A DNA stretch of 64,000 nt from Protopterus annectens (lineage: Eukaryota > Chordata > Ceratodontiformes > Protopteridae), in assembly GCF_019279795.1 (NCBI RefSeq), contig NC_056750.1:693760425-693824424 (forward strand), read 5' to 3'. Below are positions 1 through 11,745 of this stretch, piece after piece. The translations under genes were made by a program, and so were the position numbers. Position 1 is the stretch's first letter. Every line of letters starts with the position of its first letter. The notes beneath the pieces were generated by a model. That model was not told where the DNA came from and did not search any database. It saw only the letters and a list, made by a program, of their open reading frames with translations.

Positions 1-290
1 TAAAGTGTATTATATTGGAAAAACTGAATGCGCAATAAACAAACAGATTTAAGAGCATGTCTATGATATAGATAGGAATAAAAATACTAATGCACTTGTA
101 AAGCATATTATAAGTAACCTATGTCATGACTTTAAATTTGTTGTTTTGGAATATATTTTACCTAACAATAGGGGTGGTGCTTGGTATCTTCTTCTTGAAG
201 TACGATAATTATATTGCAACTGCATTATGATACTTTAAAACAGCCAGGTCTCAATGAACAGTGCTCTGTAGCCTGCCTTTTGACATTAAA
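1..290 (+). pseudogene. Penelope-like element GIY-YIG endonuclease, C-terminal part
   Basis: Frame 3 from the window edge reads YYIGKTE, then EHVYDIDRN, NALVKHIISN, FKFVVLEYI and RGGAW, with stops further on. YIGKT followed by a basic helix, a LVKH segment and a final GLNEQ-like piece (here degraded to QVSMNSA) is the order seen in the GIY-YIG endonuclease at the C-terminus of Penelope-like retroelement proteins, which nicks target DNA for integration. The RT domain would lie left of the window. The frame breaks at an in-frame stop near base 207 and is not intact. The family call rests on motif recognition by eye; a UvrC-type nuclease is unlikely given the retroelement-like 3' region that follows. 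Confidence 0.72.
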
Positions 291-660
291 AGCTTTTGAT
301 AGGTAGTAGCTTTAATGAACATTTTTTTACAATTATTTATTTCATATTTATATATATATTTTTTTTTTTGAATGATTATATACGCATCTCTTTGTTTTTG
401 TTTTTATATTGTGAAGTTTATAGTTTTTAATGGTACTTACTGAATGCCAGTTTTAAGGAAATTGCATTAAATGCTGCTTTAAGAATTGCCATTTTTACTG
501 GGATTCAATTTGTCACGTGACTGCTTTTGCCAGACTATTTAAACTGGATGTTTTTTTGGAATTTTATATGAATAAGTCCTGTGGGTATATGGGACAAAAG
601 CGCTTATTTTTAATTTTATTTTATGGAACTGTGCCAATTAAAAAGTAAAACTTGTTGAAG
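291..660 (+). mobile_element. PLE 3' untranslated region with a degenerate hammerhead-like motif
   Basis: This is the A+T-rich non-coding tail of the PLE. At about 567-605 it holds ATGA, AAGTCC, an 11-nt loop, GGGAC, AAAA and GCGC. That resembles the hammerhead order (CUGAUGA, stem II, GAAA, stem III) typical of PLEs, but the first core bases and the G of GAAA are lost. About 45 bases downstream lies TTGAAGTGCC, comparable to TTTGAAGTGC in the PLE-like insertion at 46821-47130. The 3' boundary is approximate. Confidence 0.5.
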
Positions 661-2910
661 TGCCTCCACACTCTCAAGCTGTCATTGACACTGTTCTTGA
701 TATACATAAGAAGTGTACTTTCCTAATGACAAAACGTTCCTTATTTTCTAAAGAAATTAAGGCGTGCAGAGAACAACATGCACTTGCCCTTCATGGCTCT
801 CCCACAACATTCACTTTTAAATGTTTAACGTAACCAGTGAATGCATGATGAACACCACTCAGTCAGTTCAGGACTCATTTACTGCTGCATTTGATCATTA
901 TTCTCTATGCATTCAATGTTCAACAGCTGGTGCCTTTGACAATTTGACAGCCATTGTTAGACATTTTGGTTAACATCTCTGATGGAATTTCATTGTGATT
1001 GACCATAAAGGTGTATATGAATTAACAATTCAAAGTAGCTGAGGTCAGCCATCTCTATATGTTAGAGGGAAGATTTTCAGGTTGTTGGAACACAAGACGT
1101 AGAGACACTTTCAGTAACAATTAAGCAGACATGGAAGCCACAAAAAGGTTAGAGCTCAGTTATTCTGTCTCTATAAGCTGTAGCTAGAAGTAAAAGTGAG
1201 ATGTTTTTAATGGTCGAGACAATAGGAAGTAAGATGAATGTTTTGTATAAAAATAGTTTTATCAAAAATAAGATACTCTGCTATAGGCAGCAGAAGGCAT
1301 GATCAGATGTAGTGCAGAGATAAAAATGAATGTTATGTATAAAAATAGTTTTCTGAAAAATAAGAAGTCACTTTGCTATAGTCAGCAGAAGGCATGATGT
1401 TCAGATGGTAGTGCAGAGATAAAAAAAAAATTGCCAAGTGTCATTTTGATTCACTACTGGAAAACCTTTAAGAAGAGTCAAAAGGAGCCAAATTCTCAGT
1501 TTGCATTAAATTATAGAATGTATGTTTCTGCCTTTTTAGATTATTTTCTTTCCCTTATCCATATCAACAACTTGTCGTAATGGTTAGTGAACCCCAGGTT
1601 GGATGGAGAAGTGAGAAATATCAAACTCCTCTGATTGCTTCAGATGTAAAGCAACCATAACCACATATTTCCATGAGCAGTGGAACTGCCCCACTGCTAA
1701 GGAACGTGGTACTTCCTTTTCCATTCCTTTAGTCAAACCACCAGTTATGGCATGCCTACCTCCTTTTGATTTTGACTGACTAGTTCCTATTTCCTTTCTC
1801 AAATACTGGATATGCATTTTAAGTGTTCTCTAGACTTAAGAGATACCTTTGGAAGACTTCAAAAGCTCCATATTTGCATGTCAAGGGCATGAGTGTGTAA
1901 AAGAACTATATTTAATCATGTTTTTAATGTAACTGCTTCCAGTAGTTCTTTATTAATGAGCGAGCATAAAGCATATCATAAATGCATTGCTTAATTAGTG
2001 ACTTTATTAAATTGTTAAGCTTGCATTTATCCACTTAATGGGTCGATGATGTAATGTGGTTATTCTTTCAGTTTCTAATTTTACAGTAAACATTTGCAAA
2101 AAAAAAAGAAAAAGGGCAAGGTATTTTCATCTTCAATAAATCTCCTCATTTAAGCCATGAGATTTAACAGAAGATTTGTCACATTTAAGAATCCAGTCAC
2201 TCTAAAAGGAACACATACCTCAGACCACAACTGCTCATTAGATCATCCCATTGAAAGCTTTTGGCTTTAGCCTTGTGTTATGCTCAGTATCTTTTCTTTG
2301 AGGCATATCCATGGGTAGTAGAATAAGCCTAGGTCATATATCATCATCTGATGTCTAACAGAGATTTACAGCTTCTTAAATATGCCCAGGCAAGCATAAC
2401 TATGCTTGCTATAAGGGGTGTATAGGAAATAGTGACTTAACATCGCAAATGTCTCTCTTTTCTAGAGTCCATGAGTCTCTAGCAAGGGTCAGTCTTGCCA
2501 GGTCAAACATTTATGAGAGAGCAAACTGTTATTTTGTAAAGCTTTGCCTCTTTTTCATTATGGTAAATGTTGCAAAAAGCTTGTTGCAATTATTTGATTG
2601 TTTAGATCTAATAAGTTAAAAGTTAATAATGTATTTTCTGTACTGGTATATGCCTCCAGTCCATAATAATGTATCGTAATTGTTAAATGGAAGCACGCAT
2701 GTTGGAAAATGGACATTTTAAGTGTATTTCATTACGTCAAAGGATTCCATTTATTTTAAATTAAGAACGTATTTTGCTGTGCCTTACAAAACAAAAATAG
2801 TTTAATACATGGCATAACAGCAAAACAAACAAAAATATAGCACTTGGTATTTTCAGAAGTTACAGAAAACTCTGATTATAATTTTAGATCAAGAAGAGTT
2901 TTGCTTGATA
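661..2910. other. No gene recognised; A+T-rich DNA with one local duplication
   Basis: I see no coding sequence, RNA gene or named repeat here. The short frames show no domain or codon bias. The one clear structure is the roughly 95-bp tandem duplication at 1230-1425, listed separately. A short A-rich run sits at about 2099-2110. Confidence 0.6.
1230..1425. repeat. Tandem duplication, two copies of about 95 bp
   Basis: Each copy begins with ATGAATGTT(TT/AT)GTATAAAA, continues through AAAATAAGA, GCAGCAGAAGGCATGAT and ends GTAGTGCAGAGATAAAAA. Copy 2 carries short insertions (period 92-98 bp). Confidence 0.85.
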
Positions 2911-2915
2911 TATAG

Positions 2916-2916
<1 letters not shown>

Positions 2917-2964
<48 letters not shown>
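2917..2964. repeat. (TA)n microsatellite
   Basis: An uninterrupted TA dinucleotide run of about 24 repeats, followed by a short TG-rich stretch. Confidence 0.97.
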
Positions 2965-2971
<7 letters not shown>

Positions 2972-4313
2972 GTATTTGTGTGTGTGAGAAGCTCTAAGAG
3001 CTAAGCTTTATTGCAGGTCTGAGCAAGTGCTGATTTTAGAGATCTTTAGGTAATTTGAAGGTAATTGTAAGCATTATTAGTTATTTGTTGAACAGCAGCC
3101 TCTGTTATACTTGTGTGATTTCAGCCTCATGCTACAACTACATACTATTTTCACAATATCTGACACTAAAACTGATTGACCCTATCTCGATAATGTATTT
3201 TTTCTATTCACATTCTCAGCTCACTGCCTTGAGCCCAGTTTACTTTCAAGAATCCCTTATCTTTATTGTATGTAACAGTTGGTTAACATCCACTGGTCCT
3301 TATTGGCTACTTCTAAACATGTGCTATAGCTGGCCATGCCCCCCAGATTATAACACAGTAGAGGCAGTCTTGCTACTTTAGAGATAGTAACATTGCATCG
3401 TGTGAAATATTAGGTGTTAGTAATTCATGTGTATGCAAAGTGGTCACTCTCCTTGATTGCATGAACTTTAAGGACACATGAAATAAGCTTTGTTGTGTAT
3501 GCTCTTCTTTATTTATAATGACATTCTCTGTACTGCCACTGGAACCACATCCTGTTGGCCCCTGGAGTCAATCAGTGGCCCATAGACAGTGATGATCCCT
3601 CCATTACCCATCTAAGATAGATCATAGGCCAGTTTCATGTCACGCATGCCAACATACTAGTTGAAGTACTACTTAAAAAATATTGCAGAAGGGAATTCAG
3701 CTTCTTGAAGTAGGACAAAGCCCACGCCATGCTCCATACACACAGTTTACCTCCTGTTACTTTATACTTTATGCAGTCAAATCCAAACTTGCTGTACTTC
3801 AGGGAAAGTAGAATTCCCATGCACTTTCCTCATACTAAAAGAATACCATTTCATTCTGTATCTCCTAGCTGATCAGTGCAGCGATCCAGACTTGATCTGC
3901 AGCCCGGAAGAATCTGTAGTAGATAGACACACCTATTTGACTGCTACAAGGCCAGTATACAGGATATGAAAAAATTACAGAAACCACCCAGACAGCAATA
4001 AGATGAATCTAGTTCAAAACACCAAAAAGCAAATCCTGCAACTCATACATAGTGTTGTATAATTCATACTCTGACATCCTCCTAACTGATTTCAAATGTG
4101 ATTTAGATGTCACAATATTCTAAACTTTATTTCTGAAAACAAACTGGTGCATATTTTGAAAATAAAGGCATATTATTTTAAGACTGTTAGTTTCTTTTTT
4201 TCTTTTTTTTTGTTTGTTTTTTGTATTACTGAAAAAGCAGCATATTGTCAGCAAAGACATGGGGAGAGAAGCTTCAATTAAAGGAATATTTTAGTAACAC
4301 ATTGAGTAAAACA
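2965..4313. other. No feature recognised
   Basis: No coding sequence with a recognisable domain on either strand and no terminal or tandem repeats visible. The 108-codon frame at 3055-3381 has no ATG start, no family signature and a hydrophobic A+T-driven composition. Confidence 0.5.
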
Positions 4314-4619
4314 TTCTAGTACAGGAGCGGCTCGTGGCATTGAACTGCAGGACTGCAGTCCTCCCAGCTGTGTGAAGAAAAAAAGACAACTTCAACAATA
4401 AAACATTTTTAAATTAAAAAAAAAAAAAAAAACTGGCTGACTTGCTGCAAAAAAATGAGTCCGGCTGACTCCCAAAATCCCGGAACTTGAACTGCGCATG
4501 CTTGTTGCTCGGCGAGTTCCATTTTTTTTTTTTTTCTCTGAAGCTGGACTGCCTCAGACTGCTTTAAAGACAGTCCGGAGTAGAGAGAGTTCTGCATCAG
4601 TGTGTGATGCTTAGGAGTC

Positions 4620-5046
4620 TGTGTGGTAACTGCACAGTAAAGTGGAAGGGGGGCGGATTGCCACGTCCGCAGTCACGTACATGACGTGAATGGCAGAATG
4701 ACTACTGATTGGTTCTCGCTGTCCTTTTGAAGAAGAGAGTGAGAAACAATCAGTATAAGCAGGCAGTGAAGGACAGGACAGTTACTTTTTGTTTTTGGTT
4801 ACTTGCAGTTGCTGCTAACGCTACCGTATGGTGTATCTGAGTTAGGATTGCTTGTAAGCAGCTTTCTTTGGGCGCTTGACTTGCTAGTAAGGAAGGAAAA
4901 AGATTTCTGGATTCCTGAATCCTAGGCTACTTAAAAAAAAAGAAAGCCTTAATCTGTTGTTCGTGACAGTCGGGAAACAGGCAGTCTCAAACCCTTAATC
5001 ACTGAGTCATCATCATCATTCATCGGTTGTTTTTTTGAGGTAAGTG
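4620..5046 (+). promoter_or_regulatory. Candidate promoter and first non-coding exon inside the hAT element
   Basis: The stretch is richer in G+C than its surroundings, contains GATTGG (an inverted CCAAT box) near 4708 and two CACGT/ACGTGA motifs near 4673-4690, and ends in a consensus splice donor GAG|GTAAGTG at about 5040. Autonomous hAT elements often have a spliced 5' leader. No initiation codon with a long frame follows, so this is suggestive only. Confidence 0.3.
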
Positions 5047-6639
5047 TGTAACTGAACTTGAAGTCAACATGTCTCTGTTTGTTATCAAGTCATGAGACAT
5101 TCCTTAAGAGAGGTCTGGGTGGCACTGGTAGATCTCCTTTTATAACTAGATTATATGTAGAGCTCTGTATTATTTAATATACGTATTAAGCTTAATTGTA
5201 TTACTACTGTGCACTTTTAGCATATAATTATGTGCATGTGTGTTACTTTCTACTCCCTAACTGTGTGCTTAAGGCACATACTTTTAAAGAAAAGTCTGTG
5301 AAGGCCTTGAATATAAAACAGAGATTAGAGACAGCTCATTTAGTGTGCCAGTGTGTCTGTGTTAATCCACTCATATTTTTTTATAATAAATTTTGTTGCT
5401 TCTCAAGGTGAGTGAGGTATTGAGTTAGGATGCCACATAACGTTGCACAGTGTTAAAAAAAAGAAAGTTATGTTTTCCGTTATGGCTTGGTATACATATT
5501 TGTAACATATGAGCTAGTCCAAAGGCTTTCTTTATAAGTGGCATAACATTTGAGTTAGAGTAGACTATCAGTTAGTAGTGTTTACAGATTTCTTTTTAGG
5601 GAATTACTTTCAATGATGGAGTTGCAAGGGATGATGTCCTCCTCAAAAAATACTGTGCTGCATCTTTTGACACTGTGACTGAAAGCCTTATTACAGTCAG
5701 AACAACAATGGCTATTATCTGAAATACACTGTAGAGCTGTGGAATCTGATACAGTAGATGCTATCTAACTTGCAATCATTTGGGCAATTTATTAATCAGA
5801 AATGTTTGACAATCTGGGCGTTAGGGAAAACAAAGTTCCAAAAAGCAGGGGCAAATGCTGGCTCTCACAGCATGCCAGTAGTCATAATCTGATTCAGTGT
5901 ATGCATCTTACACCCCCTTACAGACCTCTGCTGTTCAACCAGTTGCTCATCCAATTCATTACGTGGCCAGTAACATTAATGTTCCCATGTTTGTGTTCCA
6001 GTTCCTTACTTCTTCTGTGGGTAATTATATCGGATATTTTGAACAAATCATGATGGGCTCTGTACAGTCAGCTCCTTGACCATTACTGCTTTGAAGTTTT
6101 AAAACAATGAGAAGTTTCAATGGACATGATCTAGTATCTGGTTGGGGTACACCTTTGTGGATATGAACAACAGATGTCAGAGTTCTGAGACATACTTTGA
6201 AGTAGTTTGTTTAAGATTATTTAATGGAAACATAGTAAACATAGATTCCGTCAGTTGTTGACTACAAATTTTGTCCAGTACTACAGAGCCAATATTCTTG
6301 ATTTGATTTAATGATGACCCAACCATATTTATGGAGATGAGTGACAGAACCCTCAATGGAAACATTTCACTTCTGCTTGTAAGATTATATAATGTTGTTG
6401 TTAACTGTCTCAGGATTTATCAGGTGGGCAATTTACTTCTACTTACTGCTGATGTTCTGTTTTGGTGACTGTTTGTCTTGAAAGTTATAGCAATGCCAGA
6501 ATGCTGTGTAGTTGTATACATTTGCTTTTGTTAACCTAATGTGGAAGTAAAGGATAACTTGCTGCTGCCTAAATAAACATGGAATTATCACAACTATAAA
6601 ATTCCCTTGATACATTTTGTTTAGAGAGCAGATGACTTA

Positions 6640-7080
6640 CCTTATCTTCTGGTTTCTCTCCACATTATAACTTCACTTCCCTGTTTTCTTCCTACCCATC
6701 TCCTACCACATTGCTTTATGTACCTGTTCCCTATTAACTACCCCTCCACTAATTCTTCCCCATATCCTGCCTCTTCCTACCCTTTTACACCTACCCATCT
6801 CCTGCCTCTATGTTTCCTATTGTTTTATGTTATTTCTGATCTAACTAACCAAAATTCTTTCACTTTTATCTCCCTTATATTCCCATAAAGCTTCTTCTCC
6901 TATAGAACCCATTTTTTTTACCTCAAAGCCCCCTTAGGGAAACTCCTGTCCTTACCATGAACATCTTAATCACATCACAGTCCCACCTTCTAACCTACAC
7001 TGCTTCCTTTCACCTGATTTATTCTTTTTCCTAATTATATGTATCCTGTTTTTCCTCCTAATCTTCTCCTAGTTTTGCCT
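6640..7080. repeat. C+T-rich tract, possible L2 5'-region relic
   Basis: The plus strand is strongly pyrimidine-biased with repeated CTCC, CCTACCC and TTCTTCC words, like the C+T-rich stretch before the L2 at 40.56 kb. An L2-type 3' tail at 7601 in the same orientation would fit one internally deleted L2 copy, but the middle is not recognisable. Confidence 0.3.
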
Positions 7081-7538
7081 GCATAGCTTAATGTTTAGTG
7101 CAGGTATTTTTATTGTCTGTGTCTTTCTTATGCTTGAACTTAATTGCACCTTGTTTTTCCCCTTGTTCCCTTACTTGACCTTTCTGTGTTTTTCTGTGTG
7201 TTGTGCAACCTTGCAGTACCATTCCTTCTCCTGCAATTATATCACGATGTTTTGCATTCATTTATGGTTTCAGCCACTTTTGCACAGTAAATGTAGTTGA
7301 CATTGGGGATGTCCCAGGGCAGATCAATAACAAATGACAGCAAAAGGGTTCTTTCTCAGATGCTACTTAATTTTTGTTTATTAAGAAGACAGTGTACTGG
7401 TGTTTCTTGGGCTCTTTTCAGCAATGGCACAAGTCACAGGGTAGGGCAAAGAAAAATACAATACTTAAGAGAAGTTTAGCAAAAAAAATCAACCAGCGTG
7501 TCTCTAAAATAAATTCATAATTTGTGTGTGGCTTTTGT

Positions 7539-7543
<5 letters not shown>

Positions 7544-7600
<57 letters not shown>
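7544..7600. repeat. (TA)n microsatellite
   Basis: About 28 TA repeats, ending directly at the L2-type tail at 7601. The antisense frame over it gives an artefactual IYIYIY peptide. Confidence 0.97.
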
Positions 7601-7602
<2 letters not shown>

Positions 7603-7697
7603 TTGTTAGTTGGATCTTCTCCCCGGACCTCATTGAAAAGGGGTTTTATTGCTCAGTCGGATTTTCCCAGTAATCAAATGCAATAAATACATTTCTA
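7601..7697 (+). mobile_element. L2-type LINE 3' tail, 5'-truncated
   Basis: The stretch GATCTTCTCCCCGGACC, then GAAAAGGGGTTTTATTGC, TCGGATTTTCCCAGTAA and CAATAAATACATTT matches the tail of the L2 at 43.87-43.97 kb in order and spacing. The copy consists only of the 3' hairpin region that LINE RTs recognise and lies inside the hAT element. Confidence 0.75.
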
Positions 7698-7861
7698 TAT
7701 AGCAGCTACCTACACTATATGTTGTCACAGCTTACTCATATCTTGGAGAGGAATACAAATGCTAAACAGACCATGGACAGGGTACATGGCAGAGCTAAGT
7801 TGGAATCTTAAAACTGTCCAATAGAAAAGAAGGGCAAACTGCAATGTGTAGCTGACCATGC

Positions 7862-7992
7862 TATACTCTAAGTAGGCAGTATGAGATAGAGAATAGTTGG
7901 AGTTCTCTGAGTCTGTTCATATAGGACAAGTGTTTAAGGCCTAGGATCCTCTTTTGAGGTACTTTTGCAGCCTCTCCAGTGGTTTTATGTAC
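7862..7992 (-). mobile_element. CR1 LINE fragment, part of the C-terminal ORF2 region
   Basis: This matches the CR1 at about 23050-23165 nearly base for base, sharing CTAAGTAGGCA, TATGAGA, AGAGAATAGTTGGAGTT, TATAGGACA and TTTAAGGCCTAG in the same order. In the CR1 this encodes the stretch after RT (the LQLFSVSY/LRGDL region). Only about 130 bases are recognisable. Confidence 0.8.
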
Positions 7993-8212
7993 CCTAGCTT
8001 CTGCCTACTCCTTTTGCACTGCCTTCTCAGTTCTGCAAGAAATAGCTTCTTCATCAAGGATAATTGTAACTGTTTTATTGATGCTTAACCCTGTCTGTAC
8101 TGGTTAGCACTGAATAGTAAGCTAGTCCTAGTAATGCTGGTATAACAAGGAATGTGTGTCCATTTTAGATGATGTTGGGCCAATTAAGTGATATCATCTT
8201 GAAAGTCATCCA

Positions 8213-8478
8213 CAGTATTTGCATGCCAGTGAGGCGAGATTAGGTTGGTTTGGACATGCACTGAGGAGGGATGCTGGGTATATTGGGAAAAGGATGATAA
8301 GGATGAAGCTGCCAGGTAAGAGAAAAAGACGAAGGCCTAAGATAAGGTTTATGGATGTGGTGAGAGAGGACATGCAGGTGGTTGGTGTGACAGAGCAAGA
8401 TGGAGAGGACAGGAAGAAATGGAAACAGATGATCCGCTGTGGCAACCCCTAATGGCAACAGCCAAAAGAGAAGACTAC
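8213..8478 (+). pseudogene. RTE-like LINE, C-terminal end of ORF2 and 3' tail
   Basis: The plus frame 8219-8452 reads EARLGWFGHALRRD, then GKRMIRMKLPGKRKRRRPK, FMDVVREDMQVVGV and DRKKWKQMIRCGNP. WFGH-RRD, PGKR-RRGRPK and the final DR-W motif are typical of the C-terminus of RTE-type LINE polyproteins after the RT domain. The stop is followed directly by the tail CTGTGGCAACCCCTAATGGC. It is 5'-truncated, keeping only about 75 codons, which are open. It lies within the hAT element. The tail closely resembles those of the SINEs at 19.35 and 55.16 kb. Confidence 0.75.
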
Positions 8479-9004
8479 AAGCACTTATTTGGAACCAGGT
8501 GGGGTCACGTGAATAGTGTTTGCTTGGGAAATTTTAAACTATCCCTTCTGAGCCTCCATGAAAAAGGGGTGGGGAGCAATCCAGTATGACCTGATATGTT
8601 CCAGACCAGACTGCAGCTTCTCATCAGGTGCAGAAACAGAGTACGACGTACTGTTTGCAGCATACTGCAGAGGTAAGTCTTCAAACCAACCTGTATATAC
8701 ATGGAACAATGTGTGCTGTGTAGAGTATTCAGCATATGCCATAGTGACTGAACATTTATTTCATGTAAATTAGTAAGCATGCCCAGCACTGGTCACACTG
8801 CACCATAGCTCCACCCCGTTTAGTTGGCCACATCCCTTCCCATTGGCCCCACCCATTCAGCTGTCTCCTGCAGCCCCCCCTTTGATTCGAAGTCACCAGC
8901 CACCACTGTTCTAGTATGATATATTTCAAATATTTACAGTGTTACAAACAGAGAAAAATACAAAAATGTTGTAGAGAGAAAGAAGAAAACAATGTACATT
9001 TGCA

Positions 9005-11745
9005 GCTTGACTTCACTTTTTTTTTTGCAGTAATATTACTTTGTCAGACTTTTTTGCTTCGTAAGCATGGAGAGGAAGGAAAGAGTAGGAAAGGCTAGTG
9101 AGGATAGAGAAAGTGATAGCAATAATACAGCGGTGAAAGGGAAAAATTAGTTTCAGCCAGGGGTGTAGCATAGGCAGAGCCATGTTTTGATAAGTTGTCT
9201 TTTTGGAGGTGCTTAAAGGAAGGATGATTGATTCCATATCTAATAACCTGTGGAATTGGTATTCCATTATTTTGGCAACTAAGCAACAGTAATGACAGTT
9301 TCCAGTAACATTCTGAGGTTTCTAAATAGACAGGGGTTGTTTATCGTGTAAGCATAATGCTGGGCTGGCAAAGGACTTGTATATGAAATGGTGGGCTGCA
9401 GCTAGCTGAAGTCCAGGTGCTGGGGTAGTCCAAGACAGTTAAAGATTCTGAGAACATGGCAGTGATGTGATTGTTTATTGGTGGTAAATTTGCCAGCTTT
9501 GTTGTACCATGCTTCAACTCTGGCTTTACCTGAGGCCTGGAGATTGGTAAAGGATAGTGACACTGCATAAAAATGAAAAAGGATGTATGCTGTTGCTAGT
9601 GTGGCTTTGGCGGTGTTTGTAAGAAATTTGTTTGTGTCGATAGAGCATACAAATTTCTTATGCATTTTTTTAAGTTATTTTGCAGATGGAGTTCAAATTT
9701 GAGGACGTCAGTTTTCACTCCAAGCAGTTTTGTATGAAATATAACTTCCATCTCTTTGATGTTTGGTGAGAAGATTTTGATGCAAGATTTGTCCTTCAGA
9801 TGAGCTTTGAGGAGGAATGCAAGTAGTTTTGTTTTTTAGGGTTAATTAATAATGGCTCTGTGAAGCCAGTTTTCAACAGAGATGAAGGCTTCTTGTATAA
9901 TTTGAAGGAGATGTGCCAAATTGTCTGATGAGCATACTAGCTTAGAATTATCAGTTTACTGTATAAGAGATACTTTTCCAGAAGAGGTGTGAAGACCATT
10001 AACAAAAATGTTAGAGAAGTGGATGGAAAGGTAAGAAGAAAAGGTATGCTACTATTTAGCAGTGTTTTGACTATTGGATAGATGTTTTGCAGTAAAGAGG
10101 GGGGTAGACTCAGATGAGCCATTTGTTGTAGGAGTTTGCTTTGTGAGATGGTATAGAAGGCTTTGTGCAGATCCAGAAATAAGGAAATGCTAAGCTTGGT
10201 AAAGTCCTAACTCTTATTTATATTATCTATTAAAGGATGCAGTACTGTGGCCTGGGCAGTGTCCATGTTGTGTGCTGGTAAAGAGCTGTCCTGTGAGGAC
10301 ATGAGTGATGAAATGCTTATGGACACATCTTTTTAAGATTCTAAAGAGGAGGAACAGAATAGCAATGGGTCGAAAATTAACTATTTCTTTTCAGCTTCTT
10401 CCCTTATGAAGTAGGATGATCTATGACTTTTTCCAAAATAGAAGGTACATAAATTTATATACTGATCTGCTTAAGTTACTTAATGGGTAATATGTGGCTT
10501 TGAAATGATATCATCTTAAGGAATTCAGCTAGAAGGCTCTCAGCAGCTGTGGAACATGGCTTAAGTCTGAATCTCAGTTTTATTTTTAATAGTGGATATT
10601 GTTACAGGTGTTGGGGTAAAATTGCTAATGTTTGTGATCAAGAATAGTTTAAAATTTTGATTTGCAATGTTTGGGAGAGTGTAGGTGGGACTCATAGCTC
10701 TCAAATGCTCAGATGTTTGCCTCATATTTTTGGTTTGTGCCATATAAAATTTGCAGTTTTCTGGAAAATCATTGAGTATTGAAGTCAGTAACAAATGACA
10801 GATATCCGTGTTCCAGACTTCATACACTGCAGAAAATGCAAGTCAATGCAAAACCTATTCTATCAATTTTATAAGTTTATAAGTGCAGTATTTAAAATGT
10901 GTCTCTATTTTGGGGCCTTTGTCCAGATTTCTTCTGCTAAGCAGCTAAGATGTATTGGGAGGAGATGTAGCTGGTATGTTACTGTATGGGGTTGGTGCAG
11001 GTGCTGTGCTGTTGGTGACATCAGATGCATTTTCTATAAAGTAGTTATTACATTTTGTATTTGTTTCAAGGAGATGCCAATTTTAGGAAGGACAAGGTCT
11101 TTTTTTAAGCCTGAATTAAGTACTGTATATATACAGGAAAATATATTTTTTGGCAATTACGTTTTAGTTGATGGTAATATTGTTTCTTGTCTTGTATATT
11201 TGTTTTTTTAGATTAATTATAGATTTCCCTGAGCACCGAAAGTTTTTTTTTTTTTTTGGGGGGGGGGGGGGTTATGATTAAGCCAGTCTTTCCAAACCTT
11301 ATCTGTACTATTCCTAATGGTTTTGATTCGGATAGAGAGCCAAAGAGATTGAGTTTCTTCTTTTTTCATAGACAGGAAAGTTATTTAGGGGGTTTAGGAA
11401 TAAAGTGCTGAATGTTGTTAACAGATTTGTCTAGTGGGATACTTTAAAAAATTACCATTTAAAGGAGTTTATGATATTCCTGAATATTTCTTTGTCGAAC
11501 TTAGTGAGGGTTTTGGACTGCTTTGAGTTGGGGAGTATTAGGAAGATAAGTAGTAATTCTGTGTGTGTAGGCTAGGCAGTGGTCACTTACGGAGTTTGGA
11601 TAGGTTCCAGTACTAGTGCAGTGGAGGGTATGTAACTATTATCCAGCTGAATATTGTGCAATTATCTTTCTTTTTTGTATTTACTAGGCATCCTGATAAG
11701 TTGAATAGGTCCAAATAAATTTATACAGGAGGAGGGACTGTTAAG
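9005..11745 (-). pseudogene. L2-type LINE remnant (endonuclease, RT and C-terminal region), broken
   Basis: Antisense translation gives LINE segments in order from right to left. At 11700-11560 there are pieces of the end of the AP endonuclease. At 11540-11440 the pre-RT stretch includes SKQSKTLTKFDKEIFRN. Around 10000-9950 the RT palm region reads HTSSGKVSLIQ*TDNSKLV, where a frame slip replaces the YADD box. At 9900-9690 it reads ISVENWLHRAI and SPNIKEMEVIFHTKLLGVKTD. Around 9430 LTVLDYPSTW continues the C-terminal part. A T-tract at 9019-9028 (poly-A on the minus strand) may mark the 3' end. There are many stops and indels. L2 is the best fit; a neighbouring clade is possible. Confidence 0.6.
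11243..11271. repeat. Adjacent homopolymers, T15 then G14
   Basis: A run of 15 T is followed directly by 14 G inside the antisense LINE remnant. Confidence 0.95.

Larger units (their letters stand above)
4322..8908 (+). mobile_element. hAT-like DNA transposon (about 4.6 kb) with 8-bp target duplication
   Basis: The left end starts CAGGAGCGGCTCGTGGC and the right end, read in reverse complement, starts CAGTGGTGGCTGGTGAC (12 of 17 match). The flanks carry an identical 8-bp duplication, TTCTAGTA, at 4314-4321 and 8909-8916; an 8-bp duplication with CAG-type ends is the hAT signature. The left part holds a short G+C-richer promoter-like stretch (4620-4800) and a candidate splice donor, GAGGTAAGTG, near 5037-5046. 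I found no intact transposase frame. The right half contains LINE debris: an L2 tail, a CR1 fragment and an RTE-like fragment. It may be a non-autonomous or decayed autonomous copy; strand is arbitrary. Confidence 0.82.

Noticed and set aside
3055..3381. 108-codon frame
   Set aside because: No ATG start, no domain, hydrophobic A+T-driven composition.
7418..7633. Frame encoding a long IYIYIY stretch
   Set aside because: It is a translation of the (TA)n microsatellite.
8590..8650. Hammerhead-like CTGATGAGAAGCTGC on the minus strand
   Set aside because: No complementary stem II and GAAA element follows within the required distance.
10795..11211. 138-codon plus-strand open frame with cysteine-rich sequence
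   Set aside because: It lies antisense to LINE sequence, and its homologous counterpart at 16029-16379 keeps only part of the frame. There is no domain; it is a shadow frame.
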